Source: UBA8389 sp942493385 (GTDB taxonomy: Bacteria; Bacteroidota; Bacteroidia; Bacteroidales; UBA1402). Taken from it: a stretch of 64,000 nt of DNA. A model generated the notes under the pieces. That model made no database searches, had not been told where the DNA came from, and saw only the letters and a list, made by a program, of their open reading frames with translations. Location: contig OW818699.1 of assembly GCA_942493385.1 (NCBI GenBank), positions 2,976,001 to 3,040,000 on the forward strand, given 5' to 3'. This document shows, one piece after another, positions 18,001-27,230 of the stretch (its first letter is position 1; every line of letters begins with the position of its first letter). Both the position numbers and the translations under genes were made by a program.

Positions 18001-19528
18001 CGACACCACACGTATGCGTCATGTTACCCTACAAGACGCCAGCAACGGGCCTTCCGAGTACAAATGCGTTTCGGCCATCTCTGGTTGGCATACCGATTTG
18101 ATCCTTGATCACATGACCTTGACAGAAAACGATGGAAATCCCATTGCAACGCGTTATTCCAGCGTGGTATTGACCAACAGCAACATTCATTCCAGAATTT
18201 TGGGAGACGGTATCAATGTGAAATACGGCAAGGCCAAGGTGGAAAACTGTGTGTTCGAAGGCAATCCGAACACCGATACCGATGCCGTCGATTATGACGG
18301 TGTGGAGAATGGTATCATCCGAAACGTGCGGATTCACGGTTTCCCCGGATTTAACAGCGATGCCATCGATATCGGTGAAGAAGCTCACAACATTCAGATT
18401 GACAGCTTATTCATCTACGACATCACCGACAAGGGCATTTCTGTCGGGCAACGATCTTCTGTATTTGTGAGTCATGCCACCATCCTGAACACCAACTTAG
18501 GTTTCGGTGTAAAAGACTCCAGTTACCTTTCGGTACGCAACAGCACCTTGTTCAGCATCGGTACGCCAGTGGCCAGTTACGAAAAAGTAGGTGGCAGAAA
18601 GGGTGGTAACGTTTTGGTTTCCAACAGCATCCTTTCCAACAGTTACGACCGAAGTTTCGAATTGGATCAATACTCCACCCTTGCTTTTCACAACAGCCTG
18701 TCGGACAATGACTCACTTCCACCAATCAACAACAACATCTTTGGAAATCCTGGTTTCAATGCTCCTGGATATTTCGATTTCAACAGATCAAACCTGTTTC
18801 CGGAATCTATAGGTTCGAGTTACCATCCCATCACCCCGGATGCTCAATTGACCATTTCGGACATTTTTTACAACGGCAACAAAGCGTCCGACAGAACCGA
18901 ATTCATTGGGCTACTGAATCCAGGCAAACAGCCGATCGACCTATCCGGCTATTTCCTGTCCAAAGCGGTGGAATTCACTTTTCCCTCCGGCATCCTATTG
19001 GATCCTGGTAAAAAAATCTATTTGGTGAATGGTCTGACCGAGGTGCCCTTCTGGATCAATTCCAAGAATGCCTATACCTGGACGAGCGGAAATCTGGCCA
19101 ACGAGGGCGAAACCATACGGGTGAGTGACGCCAGTGGCATCGTACAAGATCAAGTTCGATACGAAACCAACAACTCCTGGCCATTGGTCATGGGCCCGGA
19201 CGAGCAGATACTCAGCCTGATTTCACCCGACCTGGACAATCATTTTGCAAGCAGTTGGAAGGCTGTTGGTTATCAAAGCATTGTAAACAATCTTGAAAAT
19301 CCGGGAACAACTGCTTTCAACATAACACCCAATCCAACCCGTGGTCCGGCTACCGTCCGGTTTGCATCGACGCATCCTCAAACCCTAGAATTGTACAGCC
19401 TAACCGGACAAAAAGTCGGAAGCAGAATGGTTGAGAATGGTCAAAGCCTGGACCTCTCCGGCTTCGCAGGGCAAATTCTTTTGGCTCGTTTGGGCAACAA
19501 GGTTGTTAAAATCGTAGTGCTTAAATAG
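15050..19528 (+). CDS. T9SS-sorted CotH-domain protein with lamin-tail and beta-helix domains
   Basis: The 1492-residue protein has a signal peptide (about 1-25). Domains in order: lamin-tail domain (VHINEILASNS..., about 26-150), a chitobiase/hexosaminidase C-terminal-like Ig repeat (LRYTLDGTEPS, about 185-245), a CotH-like domain (about 260-570, with FALRASGSDWSHTMFRDGLMQ, YMGIHNIREKVDEDYV and WILMDLDRGF), an InlB-type repeat, a galactose-binding-like domain (about 700-860), a right-handed beta-helix (about 880-1250), a second lamin-tail domain and a T9SS sorting domain. CotH of Bacillus is an atypical spore-coat protein kinase; in Bacteroidetes the domain occurs in secreted proteins of unknown role. 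It is monocistronic, and the next gene is another T9SS cargo in the same direction. Confidence 0.82.
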   Translation: MNLHPSHRILYATFILFFSFSSLHAKVHINEILASNSTINTDPDNQANADWVELFNTDSVAVNLNGYYLTDNINDPVKYRITTDIMLPANGHLLFWCDGTVGGTGIHTNFKLSADGEEIALFSPEGVLLDSLTFGPQSLDISFARYPDGSPYWEYYPKPTPAAANDSTGFGGHVLSLPDFKIKGGIYSGTVLVEAYNDMGGTLRYTLDGTEPSESSMLYTGPIALLKTTSLRARIFKDKEIPGPIATETYFINEGLENRKLPVVSITTDPKNFWDSSMGIYVQSFKPEWEIPVNVELFENNGSDRAGFNEKAGIKVNGLYSWQLPQKMLGVYFRKQYGVSKLEFPLFNDRPRASFDNFALRASGSDWSHTMFRDGLMQQACHDFNMKLDNMAFRPSIVYVNGQYMGIHNIREKVDEDYVASNFGYKEGTFDLIENGDYVESGTLDAWNAYWTLVNKDLSIQANFDTVANYMDIKSFSDLIVTEVYAGNSSIDHNTMAWKPKESGKWRWILMDLDRGFFEYDKYLLSYYSGQTVWPLAQLLKNSNYKKYLGTHLANHLYTTFNPIRMDNRIDRHKQLIEAEMPNHIERWLGTTSSYGNAMPSLAYWNTKVQNLKSYADGRPVNILYDLQTSYGFSAPAALTLSVSPSVGGEILFNDLQLTASEWFGLYPKNLEFTLKAVQKPGFTFRGWRTARLDTLIAKKSTWYYLSNGSDQGTAWMAPDFDASSWKTGLGKLGYGFSGLGTTLSYGSSSSNKYITYYFRNSFNVTKEALNKGSFRINLLREDGALVYINGQLVLQTNMPAGPITYKTVATSTIEGTAQTVYIPFVIPNSYLVEGNNVIAVEVHQVSASSSDMAFDLDLLSEIVDTTAYLSTTPTLTTVLSGDMKLTAVYESTGQSVVPSSITANTTLYKVKSPYYVSGEVTIAENTTLTIEPGVVVLMAPKANFTIHGSIQAMGTASDSILFKMNPSYPDSISWGALCFINTTDTTRMRHVTLQDASNGPSEYKCVSAISGWHTDLILDHMTLTENDGNPIATRYSSVVLTNSNIHSRILGDGINVKYGKAKVENCVFEGNPNTDTDAVDYDGVENGIIRNVRIHGFPGFNSDAIDIGEEAHNIQIDSLFIYDITDKGISVGQRSSVFVSHATILNTNLGFGVKDSSYLSVRNSTLFSIGTPVASYEKVGGRKGGNVLVSNSILSNSYDRSFELDQYSTLAFHNSLSDNDSLPPINNNIFGNPGFNAPGYFDFNRSNLFPESIGSSYHPITPDAQLTISDIFYNGNKASDRTEFIGLLNPGKQPIDLSGYFLSKAVEFTFPSGILLDPGKKIYLVNGLTEVPFWINSKNAYTWTSGNLANEGETIRVSDASGIVQDQVRYETNNSWPLVMGPDEQILSLISPDLDNHFASSWKAVGYQSIVNNLENPGTTAFNITPNPTRGPATVRFASTHPQTLELYSLTGQKVGSRMVENGQSLDLSGFAGQILLARLGNKVVKIVVLK

Positions 19529-19603
19529 TACGACCCTCGGTTATTGAATTGGTTTTCCGCAATAATGAATGATTTCCATACCATTTGTTAAAGCGGAAAA
19601 TTC

Positions 19604-19611
19604 TATTTTTG
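19604..19611 (+). promoter_or_regulatory. -7 box of the GH128-like gene
   Basis: TATTTTTG, 29 bases before the ATG at 19640. An 8-bp inverted repeat (TTTTCCGC at 19553-19560 and GCGGAAAA at 19593-19600) lies directly upstream and could be an operator. Confidence 0.5.
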
Positions 19612-19639
19612 AGCCGTACGAATACCTAAGCCTGAAATC

Positions 19640-22600
19640 ATGAAACGAACTCTTTTGTTACTGATCATTCTCTTCTATGGATGGACATCAATCCATGCCA
19701 AAATCAGTCAGACCGTTTCCTATCTCACCAATCAAACTTTGGTACTTTCGAGCCCCATCGATTTTCACATGACGGGTTCAACGCCCATGGTGAATTCTAC
19801 CGTTAACTTGAAAAACGACGACGCGTGGCTGTTCTTTGACAACATCCGACCTGCTGTCGTCATCAGCACCTATGCTTCCAGCCTGAAAGTGAATGGCGTG
19901 AACTTAGTAAACGGTGCCAACGCCCGCATCACCATCTACAAACACGGCACGGTGGTCATTCCTCATTCAACAACGTTCAAACCTCTGACCGTTTCTGAGA
20001 AAAGCCATTTCAAAGGTAGCACCACTCAGATTGGACTCGGTTACAACAAAACACTTGGCCTTTTTGACAACAACATTCGTTCCTTTCGGCTGAAACGGGG
20101 GTACATGGCCACCTTTGCCACAGAAGCCGACGGTACCGGCTACAGCAGGGCCTTTGTGGCACAGGACGACGACATCGTTTTCGACATCGTTCCCAAAGAA
20201 CTGTACGGTCGAACCTCCTTTATTCGAATAGTGCCCTGGAAGTTCGTTTCCAAAAAAGGTTGGTGCACCACCAACGGCAGCTACGATTGGGAAGCAGGCA
20301 TGACCGAATCCACCTGGGCATACAGCTGGAGTGCAGACCGATCGTCCACCAACAACTTGGAATACATTCCCATCAAACAACATCTGTACTGGCCTGGCTG
20401 GGATCAGATCAACAACCTGGAGGGCGCCACCGCCGTTCTGGGTTACAACGAACCGGAACACACGGAGCAGCACGATGGGGTGGCCTACAGCACCGCCACA
20501 GCCAGCGCCAACATGCCTCAATTCCAGAATTCAGGCTTGCGGATCGGATCGGGGTCACCAACCGACAAAAACTGGATCTCGGGCTTCATCACTGCTGCGG
20601 ATGCAGCCTGTTACCGCGTGGACTTCGTAGCACTGCACGCCTATTGGGGCGGCATGTCGGCTGCCACCTGGTACTCTACGCTGAAAAGTTGGTACGACGC
20701 CACTGGCAGGCCGCTTTGGATCACGGAATGGAACAACGGTGCCAACTGGACCACCGAAACCAACTGGCCTTCGGGCACCGATGCGCAGTTCGCCAAACAG
20801 CTCACCGACATCAAGGGCATCCTCAACGTCATGGACACTTGCAGTTTTGTAGAACGCTATTCCATCTACAACTGGGTAGAAAACAAACGAGCCATGCTTT
20901 TGAGCAGCCTCACCCCTGCCGGTGAATACTACAAGGCCGATCGTCCGGATCTGGCCTACAATCCGGCGATGCAGGTCATTCCCAAAACGCCAACCATCAC
21001 GACGCCAACTTGGACCAAGTCCTACAATTCAGCCACTGGGGAAATTACCTTTACCATTACCGACAACAATGCTGAAATGACAGACCGTTATGTGCTGCAG
21101 GTCAGTACCAACGGCAGCCTGTACCTGAATGTCGCCGTCATGCCACAGCGGGCCTATGACCTCAAGTCGTCGACGTATACCTATGTATATAAGCCAACTT
21201 CAGAGGAGCGGACCGCCTCCACCTTTAGACTGAAATACGAATATTTGAACGGCAGCGCCTCCTATTCGACTGCCTTGACATTCTACGGAAGCACGTCGGA
21301 CGATTACACCAAGGCTTCTTTCAGCGATGGCGATTACTACCTACTGAACGATGCCACCGGCCTATTCCTAACCAACAGCGGCAGCACCACGCCAGCTTTT
21401 GCCGCTAAAAACGCTACGAATGCACAGATCTGGACTTTATTCAAAGACACCACCAACCGGTACAAAATTACGTCCAAATCGACTGGCACTTTTCTGAACG
21501 AATCGGCGGTTTTGAGCGCAGGCACCTATTTTGCAACCTGGAATTCCTACGATCTGCTCCGCAAAAACGGTAGCGACCTAGCTGCCATTCAGAATGCAGA
21601 CAAGGCCGGCACGATGTTCTGGACGGTCAGCGGCACCACCGTCACTGGCAAAGGCAGCGCAACGATGGCCGGTTTTCCGTTCCGCCTGCTTTCTCTGAAC
21701 GGTTCAGGCATACTGGCCAACCTGACTTACAAAACGACGACCTACCGCAACAGTGTCACTGTACTGGCCGGTGATACGCTCATATTGGCGCCAACGGCCT
21801 TGAACAGTGGTGGAAACTGGCTATGGAGCACTGGTGAGACCACCCCGCAGAAAGTGCTCAACAACATCCGTGAAAGCAGCAACTTTTCGGTAACATACAG
21901 CCTAAACGGCAACTCGCATACGGAAAACTACAGCATCACGGTCGCTCTAAAAAACCAACTTCCAGACGGTTACTACACCATCATCAATCCGGTGGACAGC
22001 ACCAGACTCACCAACATCAGTACCTTGGTGCCAACCTTTATGGCTAAGGACGACATTCGTCCGGAAACGCAACTTTGGTACCTTTCAACCGACCCTACCA
22101 GCAAACGTTATTCCGTTGTTTCTCAAGGCAATGGACTGAAGTTCATGAATGAGTTCGCCCGATTTAACAACAGTGCGTTCTCGAGTGCTTGGAACACCTT
22201 CGACGTGTTTCAAAAAACAGGTACCGACCAATACGCCTTCCAGAACGGGGGCAGTGCCGGTGTCCAATATTGGTCTGTCACGTCCAACGTCATCACCGGT
22301 AAGGGAACTACGACGATGGATGGTTTCCCCTTGTGCCTGCAACCAGCCAATCCTTTGCTGAAAGTATATCCCAGCATCAATGCCAAAAGCACGGACAGCC
22401 TGGCGGTTATTTCCGGAACATCGGTTGAGCTCCAACCCAAAGCCACCCTGACCGGAGTCAATTGGAAATGGGAGGATGGCAGCACCAGTCAGAACCGTAT
22501 TATCTCACAGACAGGCACTTATACCGTGATCTGCTCCGCAAACGGTGACACGGCGACCTGCAGATTCAAAGTGGAGATTTATCAGAAATCAACCTTGTCG

Positions 22601-23917
22601 AATGGAGCCTACTTCATAAAGAATCCGCTGGACGGTTCTTACCTGACCATGAACGGTTCGGACATTCCGGTGTTTCAGGGTAAAGACTTGAACAACAGTG
22701 ATGCTCAGACCTGGATCATTACCAAGGATGCAACTTCCACCCGCTTCAAGATTTCCAACAAAGCCAAACCTGCCTTCTTCTTGGACGAATATGGTCGCTA
22801 CAACAACGGAACGTATTATTCTGGCTGGAACAGCTACACCTTTTACAATCAAAACGGAACCAATTTGTACGCCATCCAAAACGGCGGTAGTGCTGGTACG
22901 GCGTATTGGAAAACGACCAACTCCACGATCCGTGGAAAGGGTTTTGCCAGCATCACCGGCTTCCCCTTTGAATTGGTCGATCCCTACGGAGAAGCCAAAG
23001 TGAAGGGTTCAGCCGCGGCTATGCGATACAACAACAGTTACCTGATGTTGGGAGACAGCATGTTGGTGGAAGCGGGTTCTAAGATTGTCCTGAAACAGGT
23101 CGTAGCGAATCCTGGCGGCTCTTATCAGTGGAATACCGGCGCGAATGCCGATTCACTGATGCTCAACAACGTGCAGCAGAGTGGCAGGTATTCGGTCACC
23201 TATACCTTGGGCGGCACTTCCTTCACCGAGGATTTCGTCGTGAATGTTTACGACAAGAATCTGTTGAAGAATGGGCTGTACTACCTCATCAATCCGTCCA
23301 CGAACAAATACCTTTCGTTCGTCCATGCCAGTCTGAAACCGACTTTTGCGTTCTACAGCACCAACATTGAGATGAATCAGGCTTGGTACATTCAAAAGGA
23401 CAGCACAGTAAACCGCTACCGCATCTCACCTTTGAAGAATAGCGGGCTCTTTATCGATCGAAACGGTTCGTTCAACACGACAAACTACGTGAGTGACAGT
23501 TGCAGTTACGACATCAGTCACCTCACCGGAAGTGATTTCTGGGCCATTCGAAACGGCGGTGGTGCTGGAACGAGTTATTGGCTTGCAGGAACCTCCTACT
23601 TGACGATACCAGGCAGTGAGAACATCGCTTTCCCCTTTACGCTGAAGGAATACACGGGGCCAACCACCGGACTGACTGTGTTGAACGAAAGTAGTGTCGG
23701 TTATGGGCCCAATCCGTTCAGAGACCAATTCACCTTGTCCCTGAGCATGGATGCAACCCTTGAAATCCTGACATTGGATGGACGATGCATTCTGCGGAAA
23801 AACTGCTTGGCTGGCAATAATGAAGTTTCAACCAGTATGCTGAACCCAGGCTCCTACATCGGAATTCTCCGCTCGGGAGCGAGTCGAATGACGATCAAAC
23901 TGATAAAAGTGGAATAA
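19640..23917 (+). CDS. T9SS-sorted GH128-like endoglucanase with four repeated binding modules
   Basis: The 1425-residue protein has a signal peptide (about 1-20) and an N-terminal domain of about 180 residues. The TIM-barrel catalytic core spans about 200-440, with VLGYNEPEHT (E271, acid/base candidate), VALHAYWG and LWITEWNNG (E363, nucleophile candidate), as in GH128 beta-1,3-glucanases. Then four copies of a roughly 140-residue ricin-like module alternate with three Ig-like segments. Each ricin-like copy contains a WNSY- or WNTF-like segment and ends in a (T/S)GKG..(T/S)M.GFPF-type motif or a variant. A T9SS sorting domain closes the protein. The repeats are probably glycan-binding. Substrate (beta-1,3-glucan) is inferred from family only. 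It is convergent with the UroD-family gene. Confidence 0.82.
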   Translation: MKRTLLLLIILFYGWTSIHAKISQTVSYLTNQTLVLSSPIDFHMTGSTPMVNSTVNLKNDDAWLFFDNIRPAVVISTYASSLKVNGVNLVNGANARITIYKHGTVVIPHSTTFKPLTVSEKSHFKGSTTQIGLGYNKTLGLFDNNIRSFRLKRGYMATFATEADGTGYSRAFVAQDDDIVFDIVPKELYGRTSFIRIVPWKFVSKKGWCTTNGSYDWEAGMTESTWAYSWSADRSSTNNLEYIPIKQHLYWPGWDQINNLEGATAVLGYNEPEHTEQHDGVAYSTATASANMPQFQNSGLRIGSGSPTDKNWISGFITAADAACYRVDFVALHAYWGGMSAATWYSTLKSWYDATGRPLWITEWNNGANWTTETNWPSGTDAQFAKQLTDIKGILNVMDTCSFVERYSIYNWVENKRAMLLSSLTPAGEYYKADRPDLAYNPAMQVIPKTPTITTPTWTKSYNSATGEITFTITDNNAEMTDRYVLQVSTNGSLYLNVAVMPQRAYDLKSSTYTYVYKPTSEERTASTFRLKYEYLNGSASYSTALTFYGSTSDDYTKASFSDGDYYLLNDATGLFLTNSGSTTPAFAAKNATNAQIWTLFKDTTNRYKITSKSTGTFLNESAVLSAGTYFATWNSYDLLRKNGSDLAAIQNADKAGTMFWTVSGTTVTGKGSATMAGFPFRLLSLNGSGILANLTYKTTTYRNSVTVLAGDTLILAPTALNSGGNWLWSTGETTPQKVLNNIRESSNFSVTYSLNGNSHTENYSITVALKNQLPDGYYTIINPVDSTRLTNISTLVPTFMAKDDIRPETQLWYLSTDPTSKRYSVVSQGNGLKFMNEFARFNNSAFSSAWNTFDVFQKTGTDQYAFQNGGSAGVQYWSVTSNVITGKGTTTMDGFPLCLQPANPLLKVYPSINAKSTDSLAVISGTSVELQPKATLTGVNWKWEDGSTSQNRIISQTGTYTVICSANGDTATCRFKVEIYQKSTLSNGAYFIKNPLDGSYLTMNGSDIPVFQGKDLNNSDAQTWIITKDATSTRFKISNKAKPAFFLDEYGRYNNGTYYSGWNSYTFYNQNGTNLYAIQNGGSAGTAYWKTTNSTIRGKGFASITGFPFELVDPYGEAKVKGSAAAMRYNNSYLMLGDSMLVEAGSKIVLKQVVANPGGSYQWNTGANADSLMLNNVQQSGRYSVTYTLGGTSFTEDFVVNVYDKNLLKNGLYYLINPSTNKYLSFVHASLKPTFAFYSTNIEMNQAWYIQKDSTVNRYRISPLKNSGLFIDRNGSFNTTNYVSDSCSYDISHLTGSDFWAIRNGGGAGTSYWLAGTSYLTIPGSENIAFPFTLKEYTGPTTGLTVLNESSVGYGPNPFRDQFTLSLSMDATLEILTLDGRCILRKNCLAGNNEVSTSMLNPGSYIGILRSGASRMTIKLIKVE

Positions 23918-23961
23918 ACGAAGACCCTCGCCTCAAACAGCAAGATTAGTGCGACCAGACC

Positions 23962-24996
23962 TTATACCCGATGGACCTCTTCGAACAATGCTTGAATATT
24001 GGCCGGCGGAATGTCGGCCAATATGGCTTCATGGCTGGGTGAGATAATCAAACCTGTCGGAAAAATGGATCGAAGTTCCTTTACCTTGGCACGGACTTCT
24101 TCCGGTTTGCCGTTGACCAAAAGTTCTTGTGCATCCACTCCTCCGCAAAATGAAACTTTTTGGCTGAAATGTTCGCTTAGCCGCCCTGGTTCCATATGGG
24201 TAGCCAGCGCTTGAATGGGATGGATCACATCCACTCCGGCTTCGATCAGATCGGGAATGATGTCGTAAATGGAACCGCAGGAATGGTGAATCACCGTTAA
24301 TCCGTAGCTTTTGGCCTGTCCTATCAGTTTCCGGGTACCAGGCAGAACGAACTGTCGGATGGAATCGGGATCGATCATCAGCCCGCATTGAGAGCCCAGG
24401 TCGTTGCCGATAAGCACCGCATGAAGTCTGCCCTGCGTTGCTTTGTAGAAGATTTCGTTGGCTGCCAAATAAAAATCCGCAATGCGGTCAATCACCGCCT
24501 GAAACATTTCCGGCTCCAGCATCATGCGCATCAAGGCTTCTTCCATGCCGAATGCCGCGCAGGCATCCTGAAAATGGGCGGACCAGATGACACCCATGAT
24601 AACGTTTCCTTCGGGAACTTCCGAAACCGCTTTCAGGCATTCGGCCGGATCGATGTATTTGGAAGGGTCAGGCCAGGGAAAATCGGCCACATCGGAAACC
24701 TCATGATAATCCTCAAAATACCCGGGTGCTGTCAACGTGCGTTCAGCCAAGGGCACACTACCTTTTTTGGCAAAGTCGAACGCAGCATAGATGGCATCGG
24801 AGGTTGGTGAATGATAGGGCATCTCCACCGGGTAGACATCATCGTCGATGACCGATTTCAACTCATACATGTTTTTCACACCGAAATGCGCGAACAGGGC
24901 CGGCAATGCATTCGCATCGGGAATGCCCAACCAAGAAGCGGGACGATCCACCGGTTTGCGTTCGACGGTTGCAAAAAAGCGTTCAATCTTATTCAT
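23962..24996 (-). CDS. Uroporphyrinogen decarboxylase-family protein (MtaA/corrinoid methyltransferase-like)
   Basis: The 344-residue protein has the UroD fold signature, including VIMGVIWSAHFQDACAAFG and a Zn-type motif HHSCGS (about 240) with a later FCGGVDAQELL. This HxC...C arrangement is typical of the methyltransferase branch of the family (MtaA, CmuA) rather than HemE, which lacks it and has the RxPxWxMRQAGR motif. So methyl transfer between a corrinoid and a thiol is more likely than heme synthesis. No corrinoid protein gene is adjacent. The ATG at 24996 lies two bases after the rsmE stop codon; an ATG seven codons upstream would overlap rsmE. It is the last gene of the nupC-rsmE operon. 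Confidence 0.78.
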   Translation of the reverse strand: MNKIERFFATVERKPVDRPASWLGIPDANALPALFAHFGVKNMYELKSVIDDDVYPVEMPYHSPTSDAIYAAFDFAKKGSVPLAERTLTAPGYFEDYHEVSDVADFPWPDPSKYIDPAECLKAVSEVPEGNVIMGVIWSAHFQDACAAFGMEEALMRMMLEPEMFQAVIDRIADFYLAANEIFYKATQGRLHAVLIGNDLGSQCGLMIDPDSIRQFVLPGTRKLIGQAKSYGLTVIHHSCGSIYDIIPDLIEAGVDVIHPIQALATHMEPGRLSEHFSQKVSFCGGVDAQELLVNGKPEEVRAKVKELRSIFPTGLIISPSHEAILADIPPANIQALFEEVHRV

Positions 24997-24998
24997 GA

Positions 24999-25694
24999 TC
25001 ACATATTTTTGAGGCAAACCACGTGCGCGGCAACAAATGCGGCGGTTTCTGTACGGAGCCGCGTATCGCCCAGCGACACAGCTTGAAAACCATTTTTAAG
25101 CGCCAACTCGACTTCTTCGGGGCTGAAATCGCCTTCCGGACCGATCAGCACCAACACCGGCGTACCGGGCTTGCAAACGTGATGAAGCAGGGGCTTCTCC
25201 CCCGGATTGCAATGGCAGATGTATTTTTGGCCTTCAAAGGGCTTGGTGACGAACTTTTTGAAGTCAGTCAGTTCCCCGATTTCTGGTTTCAATGCCTTCA
25301 TGGATTGCTTGAGAGCAGAAACCACGATCTTGTCGATGCGCTCCAATTTGAGGTTCTTACGTTCCGAATGTTGGGAACCGATAAAATGGAAACCTCCGAT
25401 GCCAACCTCGGTTGCTTTCTCCACGAACCATTCGATTCGGTCGAAATTCTTGGTAGGTGCCACAGCGATGTGGGCCATGAAGGCAGGGGTTTTATCCCTG
25501 ATGGTTTCCAGCACCTCCACCATGCAATGCTTGGGGTGTGCCTGTGTTATTTTGGCTTTGTAGAAGTTGCCACGACCGTCAATCAGGTCGATTTCAGCAC
25601 CTTCTCCAAGTCTTAGGACACGGACGCAATGAACGGATTCCTCCTCCGATAGGCAAGGATTCGTACTGATTTCCGGTGTATAGAAAATTGCCAT
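24999..25694 (-). CDS. rsmE: 16S rRNA (uracil(1498)-N3)-methyltransferase RsmE
   Basis: The 231-residue protein is full length for RsmE. It has the N-terminal PUA-like part (HCVRVLRLGEGAEIDLIDGRG) and the SPOUT knot signatures LVLIGPEGDFSPEEVELAL and VSLGDTRLRTETAA near the C-terminus. It methylates U1498 of 16S rRNA in the 30S subunit. It starts three bases after the nupC stop and ends two bases before the UroD-family start, so the three genes are probably co-transcribed. Confidence 0.95.
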   Translation of the reverse strand: MAIFYTPEISTNPCLSEEESVHCVRVLRLGEGAEIDLIDGRGNFYKAKITQAHPKHCMVEVLETIRDKTPAFMAHIAVAPTKNFDRIEWFVEKATEVGIGGFHFIGSQHSERKNLKLERIDKIVVSALKQSMKALKPEIGELTDFKKFVTKPFEGQKYICHCNPGEKPLLHHVCKPGTPVLVLIGPEGDFSPEEVELALKNGFQAVSLGDTRLRTETAAFVAAHVVCLKNM

Positions 25695-25697
25695 GAC

Positions 25698-27206
25698 TTA
25701 TCCAAGCAATAGGCCAACCATAGTGGCCGACATACAAGATACCAACGTGCCTGCAAGAACTGCCAAAGGACCATACGTTGTCAACCAAGGACGAGCCTGA
25801 GGGGCCAGCGAACCGATACCGCCAATTTGAATGCCGATGGAGCTGATGTTGGCAAAACCGCACAAAAGGTAAGTTGACATGATGATGGTTTTCGGATCGG
25901 TGACAACACCAGTTTGAATGAGTGTGCCCAAACTTTGATAAGCGACGAATTCGTTCATGATCGTCTTCTCTCCCAACAACTGCCCAACGGAAATGGCATC
26001 GGCAGGATTGATGCCCATCAACATGACCAGGGGCGAAAACAACAGCCCCATGATAAACTGGAAGTTGAATTGCTTGTAACGTCCATCGGAGACTTCAGCC
26101 AAGTATTGGTTAAGGACGAAACCGTCGCCCAATCCAACCGAAATCAAATTGATCACACAAATCACCGTTAGAAAGGCCGAAACCCAAAAGGCGATTTTGA
26201 CTGCTTTCTTTTTATTCTTTTTGACAAAAACCTGTATGCTGAAAACCATCAGGGCCAGTATCGCTGCACCGAGCAACACCCCGGAGATGGAATAGCTACC
26301 GATGAATTTGGATACCAAGAAATTGGCAAATGCCACAAAAGCGATGAAGACCAGCAACATACCGGCAATATTCAGTGCTAGTCTCAAACCGTCGGAAGTA
26401 CCGATGGCGATGGAGTCCAGGAAGTTGGTACCAATTTTGTTTTGTTCGATGACTGTGTTTTCATCTACCTTTTCCGTTTGCGGGAAGAGAATCTTTGCGA
26501 AAACTGCAGCACCAGGAACCGCCATGACAGAAGCAGACAGCAAATGTTTGGCAAAAATGAGTTGAGAAACCGCATCACCACCACCAAGCATGCCGATGTA
26601 CGAAACCAGTACGCCACCTGCAATGGTTGCCATGCCTGCCGTCATGATCAGAAAGATCTCCGAGGCATTCATTCGGCTCAAGTAGCCTTTCACCAGCAAG
26701 GGTGCTTCCGTCTGTCCCATCAACGCTAGGTGAGCGCCCAGAACCAAGCCTTCCGAACCGGAAATCTTCATGATCTTGCGCAGCATCCAAGAGGCAGCCT
26801 GAACCGTCTTTTGTATGACACCCAGATAAAACAACAAACTGCTCAGGGCCGAAAAGAAAATGATGGTGGGCAACACCTGAAAAGCAAAAATATAACCGTA
26901 GGATTTGACATCCATCAGACCTCCCAAAAGGAAGGTAGAACCTTCGTTGGTAAACGCCATGATTTTAATGAAGATTCTTCCAAGGAAATCGAAAATGGAG
27001 CCGAAGAAGGGCACGAACAAAATGCCGATGGCTAACAAAAACTGAACGGTCAGTCCAATGGTCACTAATTTCCAATCGATGGCTTTGCGGTTTCTGCTGA
27101 AAAGCACGGCAAACAAGACAAGTGAAGCGATGCCGACCAGGCCTTTCCCTACGGAGACCAGCGAGATGCCTTCCATTGCGGACATGTTGATTTGAGCGAG
27201 TATCAT
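25698..27206 (-). CDS. nupC: Concentrative nucleoside transporter (CNT/NupC family)
   Basis: The 502-residue inner-membrane protein has 10 or more hydrophobic segments and CNT-family motifs: GLVLGAHLALMGQTEAPLLVKGYL, SEIFLIMTAGMATIAGGVLVSYIGML and, in the C-terminal half, MNEFVAYQSLG and YLLCGFANISSIGIQIGG. CNT proteins import nucleosides with sodium or protons. The ATG at 27206 is used; an ATG nine codons upstream would leave a Cys- and Lys-rich N-terminus unlike the family and would place the start very close to the promoter. The gene is first in an operon with rsmE and the UroD-family gene. Confidence 0.92.
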   Translation of the reverse strand: MILAQINMSAMEGISLVSVGKGLVGIASLVLFAVLFSRNRKAIDWKLVTIGLTVQFLLAIGILFVPFFGSIFDFLGRIFIKIMAFTNEGSTFLLGGLMDVKSYGYIFAFQVLPTIIFFSALSSLLFYLGVIQKTVQAASWMLRKIMKISGSEGLVLGAHLALMGQTEAPLLVKGYLSRMNASEIFLIMTAGMATIAGGVLVSYIGMLGGGDAVSQLIFAKHLLSASVMAVPGAAVFAKILFPQTEKVDENTVIEQNKIGTNFLDSIAIGTSDGLRLALNIAGMLLVFIAFVAFANFLVSKFIGSYSISGVLLGAAILALMVFSIQVFVKKNKKKAVKIAFWVSAFLTVICVINLISVGLGDGFVLNQYLAEVSDGRYKQFNFQFIMGLLFSPLVMLMGINPADAISVGQLLGEKTIMNEFVAYQSLGTLIQTGVVTDPKTIIMSTYLLCGFANISSIGIQIGGIGSLAPQARPWLTTYGPLAVLAGTLVSCMSATMVGLLLG

Positions 27207-27230
27207 GGTATTTTTTCTTTTAATGCAGCA

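Noticed and set aside
24999..25017. ATG at 25017 as start of the UroD-family gene
   Set aside because: It would overlap the rsmE end; the ATG at 24996 gives the family-typical opening MNKIERFFATVERKPVDRP.
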